Source: Larkinella insperata
Lineage (GTDB): Bacteria; Bacteroidota; Bacteroidia; Cytophagales; Spirosomataceae
Reading direction: 5' to 3'
Assembly: GCF_026248825.1 (NCBI RefSeq)
Contig: NZ_CP110973.1
Coordinates: 2,189,001-2,253,000, forward strand
DNA length: 64,000 bases
The notes beneath the pieces were generated by a model that was given only the letters and a program-made list of their open reading frames with translations, did not search any database and was not told the DNA's origin. Position 1 is the stretch's first letter; every line of letters starts with the position of its first letter. The position numbers and the translations under genes are program-made. Positions 7,583 through 17,005 of this stretch are shown here, piece after piece.

Positions 7583-9187
7583 ATGACCTTAAATCGTCGA
7601 GATTTTCTCTACCAGCTGGGGCTGGGCGTGGCCGGTGTTGGCCTGATCAGTTCGCTGCCCACCACTCTCCCGGCTGCCCCGCTCCGGGCGTTTCAGTTGC
7701 CGCGCAGCCTGCCCGAAGCCCAGGGCATTACATCGGCCGGTTTGCTGGACTTCGTCAATGCCGTGGAAGCCGCCAGGCTGAACCTGCACAGCCTGATGGT
7801 GGTTCGGCACGGCAAGGTGGTGGCGGAGGGCTGGTGGGCTCCGTACGCACCGGGCCTCAAACATACCCTGTATTCGCTCAGCAAAAGCTTTACATCGTCG
7901 GCAATTGGGATGGCGGTGGCCGAGAAAAAGCTATCGGTTGAAGACAAAGTGGTTTCGTTTTTTCCACAGGATGTACCCGCAACCGTGAGTTCCAACCTGG
8001 CGGCCATGCGCGTGAAGGATCTGCTGATTATGGCAACAGGCCACGACAAAGACACGACGGGTTCGCTCCGGTCCGACCCTGACAACAACTGGGTGAAAGC
8101 GTTTCTGGCGCAACCGGTGGAACACGAACCCGGAACATTCTTCCTTTACAACAGCGGGGCTACCTACATGCTGTCGGCGATTATTCAGAAAGTAACCGGC
8201 CAGAAACTGCTGGATTTCCTCAAGCCCCGGCTTTTCGATCCGCTGGGTATCGAGGGCGCTGATTGGGAAACCGATCCGAAGGGCATCGCTACGGGCGGCT
8301 GGGGGCTGCGGGTGCGCACGGAGGATATTGCCAAATTTGGCCAGTTGTACCTGCAGAAGGGAATGTGGAACGGCAAGCGGCTTTTGCCCGAAGCCTGGAT
8401 TGAGGATGCCACAAAAGCCCAGATTCAGTCGAAAGGGGGAAGCCGGCCCAAAGAAGAGAACGACTGGCTACAGGGGTATGGCTACCAATTCTGGCGGTGC
8501 CGAAACGGGGCTTACCGGGGCGACGGCGCCTACGGGCAATACTGCATTGTAATGCCGAAGGAGGATACCGTTGTCGCCATTACCAGCGAAACGGGCGACA
8601 TGCAGGCTATTCTGGATCAGGTCTGGAAACACATTTTGCCCAGCATTCAGCCAACGGCCATCACAGCAAGACCGTCGGCGGCTTTAAAGCAAAAACTAAC
8701 GTCGCTGGCCTTACCGCTGCCGTCCGGCCAGGCTACGTCACCAACCGCGGCCCGGGTGAGTGGCAAGCCGTTCCAGATTGCGGACAATCCAATGGCCATC
8801 AAACGGGTTTCGCTGGCGTTTCAGAACGGTGCCTACGTTTGTACGTTGCAGGACGACAAGGGCGAACACCGGGTTGCCGGCGGAATCGGGCGCTGGGTGG
8901 AGGGCGATACGGATCTGCCTACTTTGCCGCTGAAACTGGTGGCGACGTCGGTTCCCAACGAAACCAAAACCCGAATGGCCGCGAGTGGGGCCTGGAGCGA
9001 CGAAAACACGTTTACGATGACGTGGCGGTTTATCGAAACGGCCCATTACGAGAACGTTATCTGCCGGTTTACCGGTGACGACCTGCAACTCGAGTTCCAG
9101 AGGAGCCTGGCCATCCTGACCAAGTCCAAAGACAACCGCCCGGCCCTGAACGGAAAGCTGCTGGCTGCTGTTTCGCAGGGCAAATAA
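7583..9187 (+). CDS. Tat-exported serine hydrolase, class C beta-lactamase family
   Basis: A 534-aa protein beginning with a twin-arginine signal (RRDFL at 5-9, hydrophobic stretch 11-24). The beta-lactamase/DD-peptidase fold follows: S98-L-S-K101 is the catalytic SxxK, and Y189-N-S is the YxN-like second motif. The C-terminal region from about residue 355 is an extra beta-rich domain. Relatives include esterases, D-aminopeptidases and other serine hydrolases, so antibiotic hydrolysis should not be assumed. Tat export agrees with tatC at 49.3-50.2 kb. It is divergent from the propeller gene and has no close downstream partner. Confidence 0.88.
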   Translation: MTLNRRDFLYQLGLGVAGVGLISSLPTTLPAAPLRAFQLPRSLPEAQGITSAGLLDFVNAVEAARLNLHSLMVVRHGKVVAEGWWAPYAPGLKHTLYSLSKSFTSSAIGMAVAEKKLSVEDKVVSFFPQDVPATVSSNLAAMRVKDLLIMATGHDKDTTGSLRSDPDNNWVKAFLAQPVEHEPGTFFLYNSGATYMLSAIIQKVTGQKLLDFLKPRLFDPLGIEGADWETDPKGIATGGWGLRVRTEDIAKFGQLYLQKGMWNGKRLLPEAWIEDATKAQIQSKGGSRPKEENDWLQGYGYQFWRCRNGAYRGDGAYGQYCIVMPKEDTVVAITSETGDMQAILDQVWKHILPSIQPTAITARPSAALKQKLTSLALPLPSGQATSPTAARVSGKPFQIADNPMAIKRVSLAFQNGAYVCTLQDDKGEHRVAGGIGRWVEGDTDLPTLPLKLVATSVPNETKTRMAASGAWSDENTFTMTWRFIETAHYENVICRFTGDDLQLEFQRSLAILTKSKDNRPALNGKLLAAVSQGK

Positions 9188-9322
9188 GCGAATTAGTCCT
9201 CTTGCTTAAACCTTAGCGCCCGGCTCCAAGCAAATTTCTACCTTCATTTTAGGATCGTAAAACCTTAAATGAACCTACGAGGGAGAGTGGCTCGGGGCCG
9301 GGTGGTGAAGCACTTGCCAGCA

Positions 9323-10780
9323 CTACTGGCTGTTTTTGATCAGGGTTGCGTAAAACCGGATCATGTTGTGGTAATCCGTGATGCGAACGCGCTCGTTGGT
9401 GCCGTGCATCCGTTGCGTGTCTTCGTCGTTCATGGGCACGGGTGAGAAGCGGAAAACCTGCGGGCATACGCGGGCGTAAAACCGGGAGTCCGTGCCGCCC
9501 AAGGTTAGATAAGGCGTAACGATGGTTTCCGGAAAAACGCCTTTGATCGTTTGGTGAATCCGTTCAAAACCCAGCGCGTTCGGGTCGGAGACCGGCGAGG
9601 GCTGGCTGACGAATTTGCGAAGCACCTTGACCTGAACCCGCTCGTCGTCGATGACTTCCTTTACCCGCTCGGCAACGGACTCTACAGTTTCGCCCGGCAA
9701 GATCCGGAAATTGATGGTAGCCGTGGCGTCGATGGGCAGCACGTTGTCTTTCACACCGGCCTGAAAAATAGTGGGGGCTGTTGTCGTGCGCAGCGTCGCA
9801 TTCCCGGAATTCGACTGCGACATAATGCGGGTGATCAGGGGGGAAAAGAGCCACTGGTTGGCAAATACAATCCGCTGACCGAACGGCATTTCGGGGCCGA
9901 TGTACCGAAACATCTGATCCAGTCCCGCATCCAGCCGGGCGGGAAACGGATTTTTTTCGAGTTTGCTCACGGCTTCGGCCACCAGCCCAATGGCGGTTTG
10001 TTTCGGCGGCATCGATGAATGCCCGCCCTTACTCACGCTGGACAGCTCCATACTGGCGTATCCTTTTTCGCCAATGCCGATCAGGGCGACGGGTTTGCTT
10101 AGGCCCGGAATGCCGTCTGTTTTGAGTACACCGCCTTCGTCGAGCACATATTCCAGTTCAACTTTTCGGCGTTCCAGTTCCGCAGCAATCGTCTGCGCCC
10201 CCCGAAAACCGGTTACTTCTTCGTCCTGACCGTACGCCAGCAGGAGGGTGCGTTCGGGCCGGAAACCCGTACTGAGCAGCCATTCGACGGCTTCGAGTTG
10301 GGCCAGTACGCTGCCTTTGTCGTCCAGGGTGCCGCGCCCGTACAGAAAACCGTCTTCAATCAAGCCCGCGAACGGCGGACGTTTCCACAGTTGCTGCGTG
10401 CCCTGAATGACGGGTACAACGTCGTAATGACCCATGAGCAGAACCGGTTTCAGGGCTGGATTACTCCCTTTCCATTCGTACAGCAAGCCGTAGCGGTTGA
10501 ACGTTTCCCGTTTGAGCTGGCGGTGAATCCGGGGAAACGATTCCTGAACTAGGCTCAGAAACTTCTCGAACTGCGTGGTATCCGTCAGCGAGTAATCGGT
10601 GTAGGAAACCGTCCGCAACTGCAGGGCCTTGACCAACCGATTAACGGCCGAGTCGCCCACCGGCACGGGCGGGGCGGGGGGCACATCCGTCAGTTGCTTC
10701 GACGAAGACCGGAGCGTATTGACCAGCAAAACGGCAAGGAGAAGAACAAGGGCGATCAGGAGCCAGCGGAGTCGTTTCAT
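9323..10780 (-). CDS. M20 family metallopeptidase, carboxypeptidase S type
   Basis: A 485-aa protein with one N-terminal membrane anchor (5-21), then a complete M20 peptidase: GHYDVVP (His118, Asp120), RGTLDDKG (Asp153) and GQDEEVTG (Glu187 base, Glu188 ligand), with a lid domain around SSMPPKQTA. The layout is that of yeast Cps1/human PM20D1-like enzymes, which cleave or form N-acyl amino acids and dipeptides. The anchor suggests a periplasmic active site. It begins 4 bases after the DUF58 stop, so it is the last gene of the MoxR operon, an unexpected passenger. Substrate unknown. Confidence 0.9.
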   Translation of the reverse strand: MKRLRWLLIALVLLLAVLLVNTLRSSSKQLTDVPPAPPVPVGDSAVNRLVKALQLRTVSYTDYSLTDTTQFEKFLSLVQESFPRIHRQLKRETFNRYGLLYEWKGSNPALKPVLLMGHYDVVPVIQGTQQLWKRPPFAGLIEDGFLYGRGTLDDKGSVLAQLEAVEWLLSTGFRPERTLLLAYGQDEEVTGFRGAQTIAAELERRKVELEYVLDEGGVLKTDGIPGLSKPVALIGIGEKGYASMELSSVSKGGHSSMPPKQTAIGLVAEAVSKLEKNPFPARLDAGLDQMFRYIGPEMPFGQRIVFANQWLFSPLITRIMSQSNSGNATLRTTTAPTIFQAGVKDNVLPIDATATINFRILPGETVESVAERVKEVIDDERVQVKVLRKFVSQPSPVSDPNALGFERIHQTIKGVFPETIVTPYLTLGGTDSRFYARVCPQVFRFSPVPMNDEDTQRMHGTNERVRITDYHNMIRFYATLIKNSQ

Positions 10781-10784
10781 GGGG

Positions 10785-12125
10785 TTAGATCATACCTCGC
10801 GCTTTTAATTCGAGGTATTTGTTAACGGTGTCGGCGGTTAAGTTCTGCGGAGCGGTCAGAATGGTTTGAATACCGTATTGCTGTAACTCTTTGACAATCT
10901 GTTTTTTTTCGTAATAAAATTTTTCGGCAATGGTTTTCTGGTAAACCGCTTCGGTAGTGTTGGCCGGGTTGCTGAGCAAACTTTTTAGTTCGGTATTTTC
11001 AAAAAAAACAACGATCAGCAAATGATCTTTCGCCAGCCGACGCAGGTAGGGAAGTTGCCGTTGGAGCGCGTTAACCGTCTCAAAGTTAGTAAAAAGCAGC
11101 AATAGGCTCCGTTGCCGGATGTGCTGCCGGATGCTGGCGTACAGTGCTTCGTAATCCGATTCCAGAAAGCGGGTTTTCTGCCGGTACAGCACGTCCAGAA
11201 TCTTCTGTAGATGCCCGGGTCGGCGCTCGGCGGCCACCAACTGCCCAATTCGGTCGGAGAACGTCAGCAGACCGGCGCGGTCTTGTTTCCGGAGGGCGAT
11301 GTTACTCAGTACCAGCGACGCGTTGATGGCGTAGTCCAGCAGGGTCAGTCTCTCAAATGGCGACTTCATGACGCGGCCTTTGTCGATGAGGCAGTAAATA
11401 GCCTGCGACTTTTCATCCTGAAAAGCATTGATCATGAGGTCACTCCGGCGGGCGGTTGCTTTCCAGTTGATGGTGCGCACATCGTCGCCCCGGCTGTAGG
11501 GCCGGACCTGTTCAAACTCCATGCTGTGCCCAATCCGCCGGACTTTCTTAATGCCCATTTCGGATAACCGGTTCGAAATTGCCAGGAGTTCGTATTGCCG
11601 CATTTGCAGGTAGGACGGAAAAACGGCAACGGTTTTATCCTGCGAAAACTGATACCGTCGTTTCAGCAACCGCAGCGCCGTCATGACGTAGACGTTGACG
11701 GCCCCGAAATGGTATTCTCCGCGTTTGGTGGGGCGCAATTCGTACCGGAGGGCTTTTGTTTCGTTGGGTTTCAGCGTGGCCGTAAACAAGACATCCCGTT
11801 TCTGAAACTGGAACGGGATTTCGTCGATAATCTCCACCGTCGTCTGGAACGAATAGCGGTTTTCCAGGTAAATCGTTACCGGATTTTCGTCGCCGTTTGA
11901 GAGCCGGTCGGGGAGTTCGCGCCGGGCAAAAAAAGCCGCTCGTCCGCTCCCGGTGCGAAACAGCATAACACCGTCGAACAGGCACAACGCGGCAAAAACC
12001 GCCAGCGCCAGTTTAACAAACGGAAAAATGACCGGAAAAACGTAGGCCGTAACAAACAGCAGGACGAACGTAATCAGGATCAGCCAAACCCGAACCGAGA
12101 CATAAAGGGCGCGGAAGAAGGTCAT
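10785..12125 (-). CDS. DUF58 domain-containing protein (MoxR partner)
   Basis: A 446-aa protein with two N-terminal membrane helices (about 10-55), a beta-rich middle (about 75-165) and a DUF58/von Willebrand A-like C-terminal half. The DUF58 signature lies in the stretch GHSMEFEQVRPYSRGDDVRT followed by NWKATARRSDL. DUF58 proteins are almost always encoded beside MoxR ATPases and are thought to act with them in assembling or maturing envelope proteins. The start overlaps the MoxR stop by 4 bases (ATGA), which implies coupled translation. Confidence 0.93.
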   Translation of the reverse strand: MTFFRALYVSVRVWLILITFVLLFVTAYVFPVIFPFVKLALAVFAALCLFDGVMLFRTGSGRAAFFARRELPDRLSNGDENPVTIYLENRYSFQTTVEIIDEIPFQFQKRDVLFTATLKPNETKALRYELRPTKRGEYHFGAVNVYVMTALRLLKRRYQFSQDKTVAVFPSYLQMRQYELLAISNRLSEMGIKKVRRIGHSMEFEQVRPYSRGDDVRTINWKATARRSDLMINAFQDEKSQAIYCLIDKGRVMKSPFERLTLLDYAINASLVLSNIALRKQDRAGLLTFSDRIGQLVAAERRPGHLQKILDVLYRQKTRFLESDYEALYASIRQHIRQRSLLLLFTNFETVNALQRQLPYLRRLAKDHLLIVVFFENTELKSLLSNPANTTEAVYQKTIAEKFYYEKKQIVKELQQYGIQTILTAPQNLTADTVNKYLELKARGMI

Positions 12126-13096
12126 CGTGGTACGTCAATCTTGTGCACCACCTGGCCGATAACCTCGTCGGCCGTGCCGCCTTCCATTTCGCGCTCGGGA
12201 GTGAGCAGAACGCGGTGCCGTAAAACGGGTGCGGCCAGTTCCTGCACGTCTTCGGGCGTTACAAAATCGCGGCCCCGGAGCGTCGCCAGGGCTTTCGAAC
12301 TGTTCAGCAGCGCCACGGAGGCCCGGGGTGAGGCACCCAGAAAAAGCGATTTGTTGGAGCGGGTATTCTGCACAAGCTGGGCAATGTATTCGAGCAGCTT
12401 GTCTTCGATGTGCACCTGGTGAACCTGCGCCCGGAGCGCCCGCAACTGATCGGCCGTCAAGGCAGGCTGCACGGCTTCGACCGCATCGGTCAGATTCCGC
12501 CGTTCGTGGTGGCCTTTCAGGATGTTAACTTCTTCCAGAATCGTCGGATAACCAACCACCACCTTGAACAGAAACCGGTCGAGCTGGGCTTCGGGCAGGC
12601 GGTAAGTGCCTTCCTGCTCAACGGGATTTTGCGTTGCCAGCACCAGAAAGGGATCGGCCAGGGGGTAGGTGATGCCGTCGTTGGTCGCCTGCCGTTCTTC
12701 CATAACCTCAAACAAAGCCGCCTGCGTTTTGGCTGGGGCGCGGTTGATTTCGTCGATCAGCACGATGTTGGCGAAAATCGGGCCGCGCCGGTATTCGAAC
12801 TCGGTGGTTTTGGGGTTGAAGATAGAAGTCCCCAGCACGTCGGACGGCATCAGGTCCGGCGTAAACTGAATCCGGCTGAAATCAACCGAAATGGTTTTGG
12901 CCAGCAGTTTGGCCATCAGCGTTTTAGCGACGCCGGGAACGCCCTCAATCAGCACGTGGCCGTCGGACAGCAGGGCCGTCAAAAGTAAGTCAATGGTGGG
13001 GTGCTGTCCGATGATAATCTTGCCGATTTCGGCGCGAATGGCATCGACGGCGGTTTTCAATTCGGTTAAATCCAGGCGGTTTTCGTAGGGAGACAT
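12122..13096 (-). CDS. MoxR family AAA+ ATPase
   Basis: A 324-aa AAA+ ATPase: Walker A GVPGVAKT (52-59), Walker B with the LIDEINRAPAKTQ stretch near residue 110, and sensor-1 ATQNP. The length and the C-terminal lid (winding up at LTPEREMEGG) are typical of the MRP subfamily of MoxR. These ATPases act as chaperone-like motors with VWA/DUF58 proteins. It lies 15 bases after the DUF4350 gene and overlaps DUF58 by 4 bases. Confidence 0.95.
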   Translation of the reverse strand: MSPYENRLDLTELKTAVDAIRAEIGKIIIGQHPTIDLLLTALLSDGHVLIEGVPGVAKTLMAKLLAKTISVDFSRIQFTPDLMPSDVLGTSIFNPKTTEFEYRRGPIFANIVLIDEINRAPAKTQAALFEVMEERQATNDGITYPLADPFLVLATQNPVEQEGTYRLPEAQLDRFLFKVVVGYPTILEEVNILKGHHERRNLTDAVEAVQPALTADQLRALRAQVHQVHIEDKLLEYIAQLVQNTRSNKSLFLGASPRASVALLNSSKALATLRGRDFVTPEDVQELAAPVLRHRVLLTPEREMEGGTADEVIGQVVHKIDVPR

Positions 13097-13111
13097 GGTG
13101 TGAAATCGTGG

Positions 13112-14296
13112 TTATGCGTTCGCATGGGTATAAAAGTTTTCCATTAGTTCGTTCAGCCGGAGCAGATCGTATTCGCTCATTACCTGCTGTTGGGAAAAAG
13201 CAATCTGGCGAAACAGCGCCTGAACGTCCTGCTCCGAAACGCCACTTTTGCGGGCCAGCGTCTGTTTGAACTCTTCGTCGGGTACGGCCGTGTTCAAACC
13301 AAATTTTTCGCGGATAAACGCCAGCAGGTACTGGATTTTCTTCTGGGACAGGTTACTGTGATCGGCCCGCTGGTAATACAGACGGCCAACGGTCTGGACG
13401 AATTCCAATGAGGTGTTTTTCAGCGGCTCAACGACGGGAATAATGCGCTGGGTTCGTTTGCCCGCAAAAATAACGTACAACAGCAGCCCCAAAACGGTCA
13501 GGTAATAGGCCCAGGCCAGCGGTGGCTGCGAGATCACGTACCGCAGCAGCGACTGCTCATCGGTGTTAAACCGGCCCTGCTTCTGGTATTCATCCCAGTA
13601 AGTCGGGCGCGGGGGCAGGTACGACAGCGCCTTGTAGGGATAATCAGCCGTGGCGGAGTCGAGAACGTAAAAGTTGGTGAAAGCAATCGGCAGGTTGTGG
13701 ATGTAAAAATCCCCTTTGCCGTAGCGAATTTTTAGAAAAATCGGCTCATTGCGGGCGTTGCGGCCCAAAACCGTGGTGTTGGCGGCTTTCGTTGTAACCA
13801 GGAAATTTCGGCCGTCGTCGTGCCGGAAGTGGTAATCAGCCTGTGCTTTCAGGGTTGGGTTGGTGAAGTTCATGCCCAGCGTTGTATCGCGGAGCGTGGG
13901 GGCTTTCAGCTCGGCCCGGAAGCCCAGCAGCATGGCCAGCGAATCCGGAAATTCGTATGCCGACAGAAAAGCCGCGTTGCCCTGGTTGACGTACGCCAGC
14001 AGCTTCTCCCGATCCGGGCGGTTCAGCCGCAGCGTATGGCAGACAAAAAGGTAATTGCTGCGGGCGGGGAGGGTGGTGTCGGCCAGATGGTTGTAAACCG
14101 GCAGACGCAAGCTCGTGACCGGTTGCTGATTCATTAGACCGGGCAGTAGGTCGAACGACACCTTCGTCCCAAACGGAATTTTGTCGCTGTTGATATACGT
14201 TGGATTCCAGTCGATGGGTTTCGGACGATAATATTCAAACAGCCCGTAAGCCACAACGGTTATCACCAGGAAAAGCAGGTATTTATTTGGTTTCAA
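13112..14296 (-). CDS. DUF4350 domain-containing membrane protein
   Basis: A 394-aa protein with an N-terminal membrane helix (about 6-22), a DUF4350 domain in the periplasm (about 40-230; the early part has a Rossmann-like pattern YLFVCHTLRLNRPDREKLLAY), a second helix at about 262-278 and a C-terminal cytoplasmic helical tail. DUF4350 proteins are regular first members of MoxR-DUF58 clusters. It starts the leftward operon; a perfect TAnnTTTG element on the minus strand (14451-14444) about 150 bases upstream is a candidate promoter. The cluster lacks the DUF4129, RDD and SpoIIM-like genes that often accompany it. Confidence 0.85.
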   Translation of the reverse strand: MKPNKYLLFLVITVVAYGLFEYYRPKPIDWNPTYINSDKIPFGTKVSFDLLPGLMNQQPVTSLRLPVYNHLADTTLPARSNYLFVCHTLRLNRPDREKLLAYVNQGNAAFLSAYEFPDSLAMLLGFRAELKAPTLRDTTLGMNFTNPTLKAQADYHFRHDDGRNFLVTTKAANTTVLGRNARNEPIFLKIRYGKGDFYIHNLPIAFTNFYVLDSATADYPYKALSYLPPRPTYWDEYQKQGRFNTDEQSLLRYVISQPPLAWAYYLTVLGLLLYVIFAGKRTQRIIPVVEPLKNTSLEFVQTVGRLYYQRADHSNLSQKKIQYLLAFIREKFGLNTAVPDEEFKQTLARKSGVSEQDVQALFRQIAFSQQQVMSEYDLLRLNELMENFYTHANA

Positions 14297-14443
14297 ACGG
14301 TAATGATTTAGGACTTAATGGATGCAAAAGCGGTTTGCGCCCGCATCCGGACGGGTTTAACTGCGCACGGCTTTCGTTGCAAGTTATCACAGAGTTAGAA
14401 AATCGCAACCCAACAAATTTTTATAACTTTCCTGCTCTCTATC

Positions 14444-14451
14444 CAAACTTA
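14444..14451 (-). promoter_or_regulatory. Candidate -7 element of the MoxR operon
   Basis: TAAGTTTG on the minus strand, a perfect match to the Bacteroidota -7 consensus TAnnTTTG, 148 bases before the DUF4350 start. A near match for the opposite direction (TAACTTTC, 14424-14431) stands 29 bases before the DUF2911 gene. A -33 element is not obvious for either. Confidence 0.4.
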
Positions 14452-14459
14452 AAAGATTT

Positions 14460-14996
14460 ATGAAAAAAGTTTTGTGGATTGTCGGCGCCCTGGCGGTGCT
14501 TGTTCTGGTCGCTTACTGGGGCATTCGTTCGTACACCAAATCGGCGAGCCCGGAGGCCACTGCCGAAATTAACCAGAATGGCGTTGATGTAAAAGTAGAA
14601 TACTGCCAGCCCTATAAAAAAGGACGTAAAATTTTCGGCGGGCTGGTTCCCTACGGCCAGGTCTGGCGGACGGGCGCCAACGAAGCCACGGTGATTACCC
14701 TGGAACAGAACGTGACGGTGGCCGGGCAACCGCTCGACGAAGGAGAATATTCGCTCTGGACCATCCCCTCGGAAGGAAACTGGATCGTGATTTTCAACCG
14801 CGAAACCGGCCAGTGGGGAACCGATTACGACCAGACCAAGGATGTGTTGCGGGTGCCGGTGCTGTCGCGCAAACGCAGTGCCGTAGCCGAGCAGTTTTAC
14901 ATCAGTTTTGCCCCGCAATCGGGGGGTACGGACATGCTGCTGGCCTGGGATGAAACCGAAGCCGTGGTGCCAATTCGGGTGAGGACCAATGAATAA
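14460..14996 (+). CDS. DUF2911 domain-containing protein
   Basis: A 178-aa protein with an N-terminal hydrophobic segment (3-20) that may be an uncleaved anchor or a signal peptide, followed by a DUF2911 domain covering nearly all of the rest. Typical stretches are FGGLVPYGQVWRTGANEAT and LDEGEYSLWTIPSEGNWIVIF. DUF2911 proteins are secreted beta-sandwich proteins common in Bacteroidota; function unknown. The last 8 bases overlap the start of the M1 peptidase gene. Confidence 0.92.
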   Translation: MKKVLWIVGALAVLVLVAYWGIRSYTKSASPEATAEINQNGVDVKVEYCQPYKKGRKIFGGLVPYGQVWRTGANEATVITLEQNVTVAGQPLDEGEYSLWTIPSEGNWIVIFNRETGQWGTDYDQTKDVLRVPVLSRKRSAVAEQFYISFAPQSGGTDMLLAWDETEAVVPIRVRTNE

Positions 14997-16998
14997 AAGC
15001 TTGCAAACCACCGGGCGGAGGATACGGGGTATGCCAGAGCGTTTCTTTTGCTCTTCGCTCCACCTTCTCTGCCCGGTGGTTTTAAGCTTGTGGGGATTCA
15101 TTCCAACGGCGGGGGGCCAATCCCGGCCGCTGAGTCCACGTCTTGCCAATTACCAGATCACTGTTCAGCTGGATACCGATACGAAACAACTGTCGGGCAA
15201 GGAAACGCTGGTCTGGAAAAATCCGTCGAATGAAGCCATTAACGAACTGCAATTTCATTTGTACCTAAACGCCTTCCGCAACGATCAATCAACGTTCATG
15301 CGGGAGTCGGGCGGCCAGTTGCGGGGCGCTTTTATTGACAGAAATGACGAGGAATCGTATGGCTGGATTGATATTCTGTCGATGCAGGCCCGGCAAGCGT
15401 CGGGGAAAACGGAGGTACTGACCGGCAAATACCGGTTTATCCAGCCCGACGACGCCAATCCCGACGACCGCACGGTGATCAGCGTACCGCTCCGTCAGCC
15501 GCTTGGTCCGGGTCAAAGCATCACGCTCGACATTGATTTTCGGGCCAAGCTGCCCCGGATTTTCGCCCGGACGGGCTACAGCGACGATTTTTTTCTGGTG
15601 GCCCAGTGGTTTCCAAAAATTGGCGTTTATGAACCGCCCGGAACCCGGTATGCGGCTGCACACGGTCAGTGGAATTGCCACCAGTTTCACGCCAGCTCGG
15701 AGTTTTACGCCGACTACGGCGTGTATGACGTGACGCTGACAGTACCCAAAAACTTCCGGGTTGGGGCGACGGGCGGACTAAAGAGCGAACGGCAAAACAG
15801 CAACGGGACCAAAACCATGCGCTGGCGGGCCGAAGATGTCGTGGATTTTTCCTGGACGGCTTCCCCGGCTTTCACCATTTTTGAGGATCGCTGGCGGCAC
15901 GTAGCCATTCGCGCCCTGATGCAACCCGAACACGCCAGCCAGGCGCAACGGCACATCGACGCGGCCAGGGTGGCGCTTGCTTACTTTGATAAACACCTCG
16001 GACGGTATCCGTTCACGACGCTCACGATTGTTGACCCGCCCGTGTCGGGGCTGGGGGCCGGGGGCATGGAATATCCGACCTTCATTACCGCCGGAACAAG
16101 CTGGGGAATGCCTGCGGGAGTGCGGCTGCCCGAGCAGGTTACCATCCACGAGTTTGGACATCAGTATTTTATGCAGTTGCTGGCGACCAACGAATTCGAA
16201 GAAGCGTGGATGGACGAGGGCTTTAATCAGTATTACGAAGGCCGGATCATGGACGAAACCTACGGGCCGAAATCCTCCATAATCGATCTGTTTGGGTACC
16301 GGATGGGCAACCTGGAAGCATCGCGCAATTCGTACGTTCACCTCGATCATCCGGCGATTGCTCCCTCGTTTGGCAATGTCTGGCAGTTGCCCGACGCCTA
16401 TTACGGCGAACTGACGTACTTCAAACCGGCCACCTGGCTGCGGACCCTCGATGGCCTGGTGGGGCGCCCGGTGATGGACGAAATCATGCGGACGTATTTC
16501 AACCGCTGGCAGTTCAAACACCCCAATGCCAAAGATTTTATTGCGATTGCCAACGAAGTCGTTGCCCGGCGGCTTGGCAACCGCTTGGGACCAGACCTGA
16601 ACTGGTTTTTCGATCAGGTGCTTTACGGTACGCAGGTCTGTGATTACGAGTTGCATGCGGTTCGAAGCGTCCGGCAGGGTAATGCGTTTCGTTCGGTCAT
16701 TACGGTTTATCGGCGGGGCAATGCGCAACTGCCGGTCGAGGTGCTGGTGCATTTTGAGGATGGCAACGAACAACTCCTGCGTTGGGACGGCAAAGCCAGC
16801 GTGCATACGTTTACCCTAACGAAGCCAACCCGGGTGCAATGGGCTAAAGTTGATCCGCAACAGAAGGTTTACATCGACGTCAATCTGAATAACAACAGCT
16901 TTACCGTACGGCCACCCGCCAGCCCGGCGGCCAAGTACGCGGCAAAACTGATGTTCTGGGCGCAAAACTGGATGCAGTGGCTGGCGTGGATGGTGTAA
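14989..16998 (+). CDS. M1 family metallopeptidase
   Basis: A secreted zinc aminopeptidase-like protein of 669 aa (655 aa if translation starts at Met15, 15031, which would leave a more normal signal peptide ending near AGG at 41-43). The beta-rich N-terminal domain (about 50-270) precedes the catalytic domain with GAGGMEYP (356-363), the M1 exopeptidase-type motif where Tyr replaces the usual Asn, and HEFGH (387-391) plus Glu410 in the WMDEGFNQY stretch. The zinc site is complete. It likely degrades peptides in the periplasm or outside. It overlaps the DUF2911 gene by 8 bases and precedes a membrane-protein gene by 7 bases, suggesting one operon. Confidence 0.93.
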   Translation: MNKSLQTTGRRIRGMPERFFCSSLHLLCPVVLSLWGFIPTAGGQSRPLSPRLANYQITVQLDTDTKQLSGKETLVWKNPSNEAINELQFHLYLNAFRNDQSTFMRESGGQLRGAFIDRNDEESYGWIDILSMQARQASGKTEVLTGKYRFIQPDDANPDDRTVISVPLRQPLGPGQSITLDIDFRAKLPRIFARTGYSDDFFLVAQWFPKIGVYEPPGTRYAAAHGQWNCHQFHASSEFYADYGVYDVTLTVPKNFRVGATGGLKSERQNSNGTKTMRWRAEDVVDFSWTASPAFTIFEDRWRHVAIRALMQPEHASQAQRHIDAARVALAYFDKHLGRYPFTTLTIVDPPVSGLGAGGMEYPTFITAGTSWGMPAGVRLPEQVTIHEFGHQYFMQLLATNEFEEAWMDEGFNQYYEGRIMDETYGPKSSIIDLFGYRMGNLEASRNSYVHLDHPAIAPSFGNVWQLPDAYYGELTYFKPATWLRTLDGLVGRPVMDEIMRTYFNRWQFKHPNAKDFIAIANEVVARRLGNRLGPDLNWFFDQVLYGTQVCDYELHAVRSVRQGNAFRSVITVYRRGNAQLPVEVLVHFEDGNEQLLRWDGKASVHTFTLTKPTRVQWAKVDPQQKVYIDVNLNNNSFTVRPPASPAAKYAAKLMFWAQNWMQWLAWMV

Positions 16999-17005
16999 AC
17001 AAACG

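Noticed and set aside
1568..9187. A beta-lactam resistance locus (BlaI, BlaR1-like, class C-like hydrolase)
   Set aside because: The M56 protein has TonB and plug-like domains rather than a penicillin-binding sensor, and the serine hydrolase lies 3 kb away in another unit with other genes between them and no dyads seen upstream.
9249..9467. Possible small gene after the serine hydrolase
   Set aside because: It overlaps the M20 peptidase end and has no coding features.
15778..16806. 342-codon frame opposite the M1 peptidase (and similar long frames opposite the luciferase-like, rlmN and DUF4350 genes)
   Set aside because: Antisense shadows of well-supported genes in GC-rich coding sequence, with no family signature.
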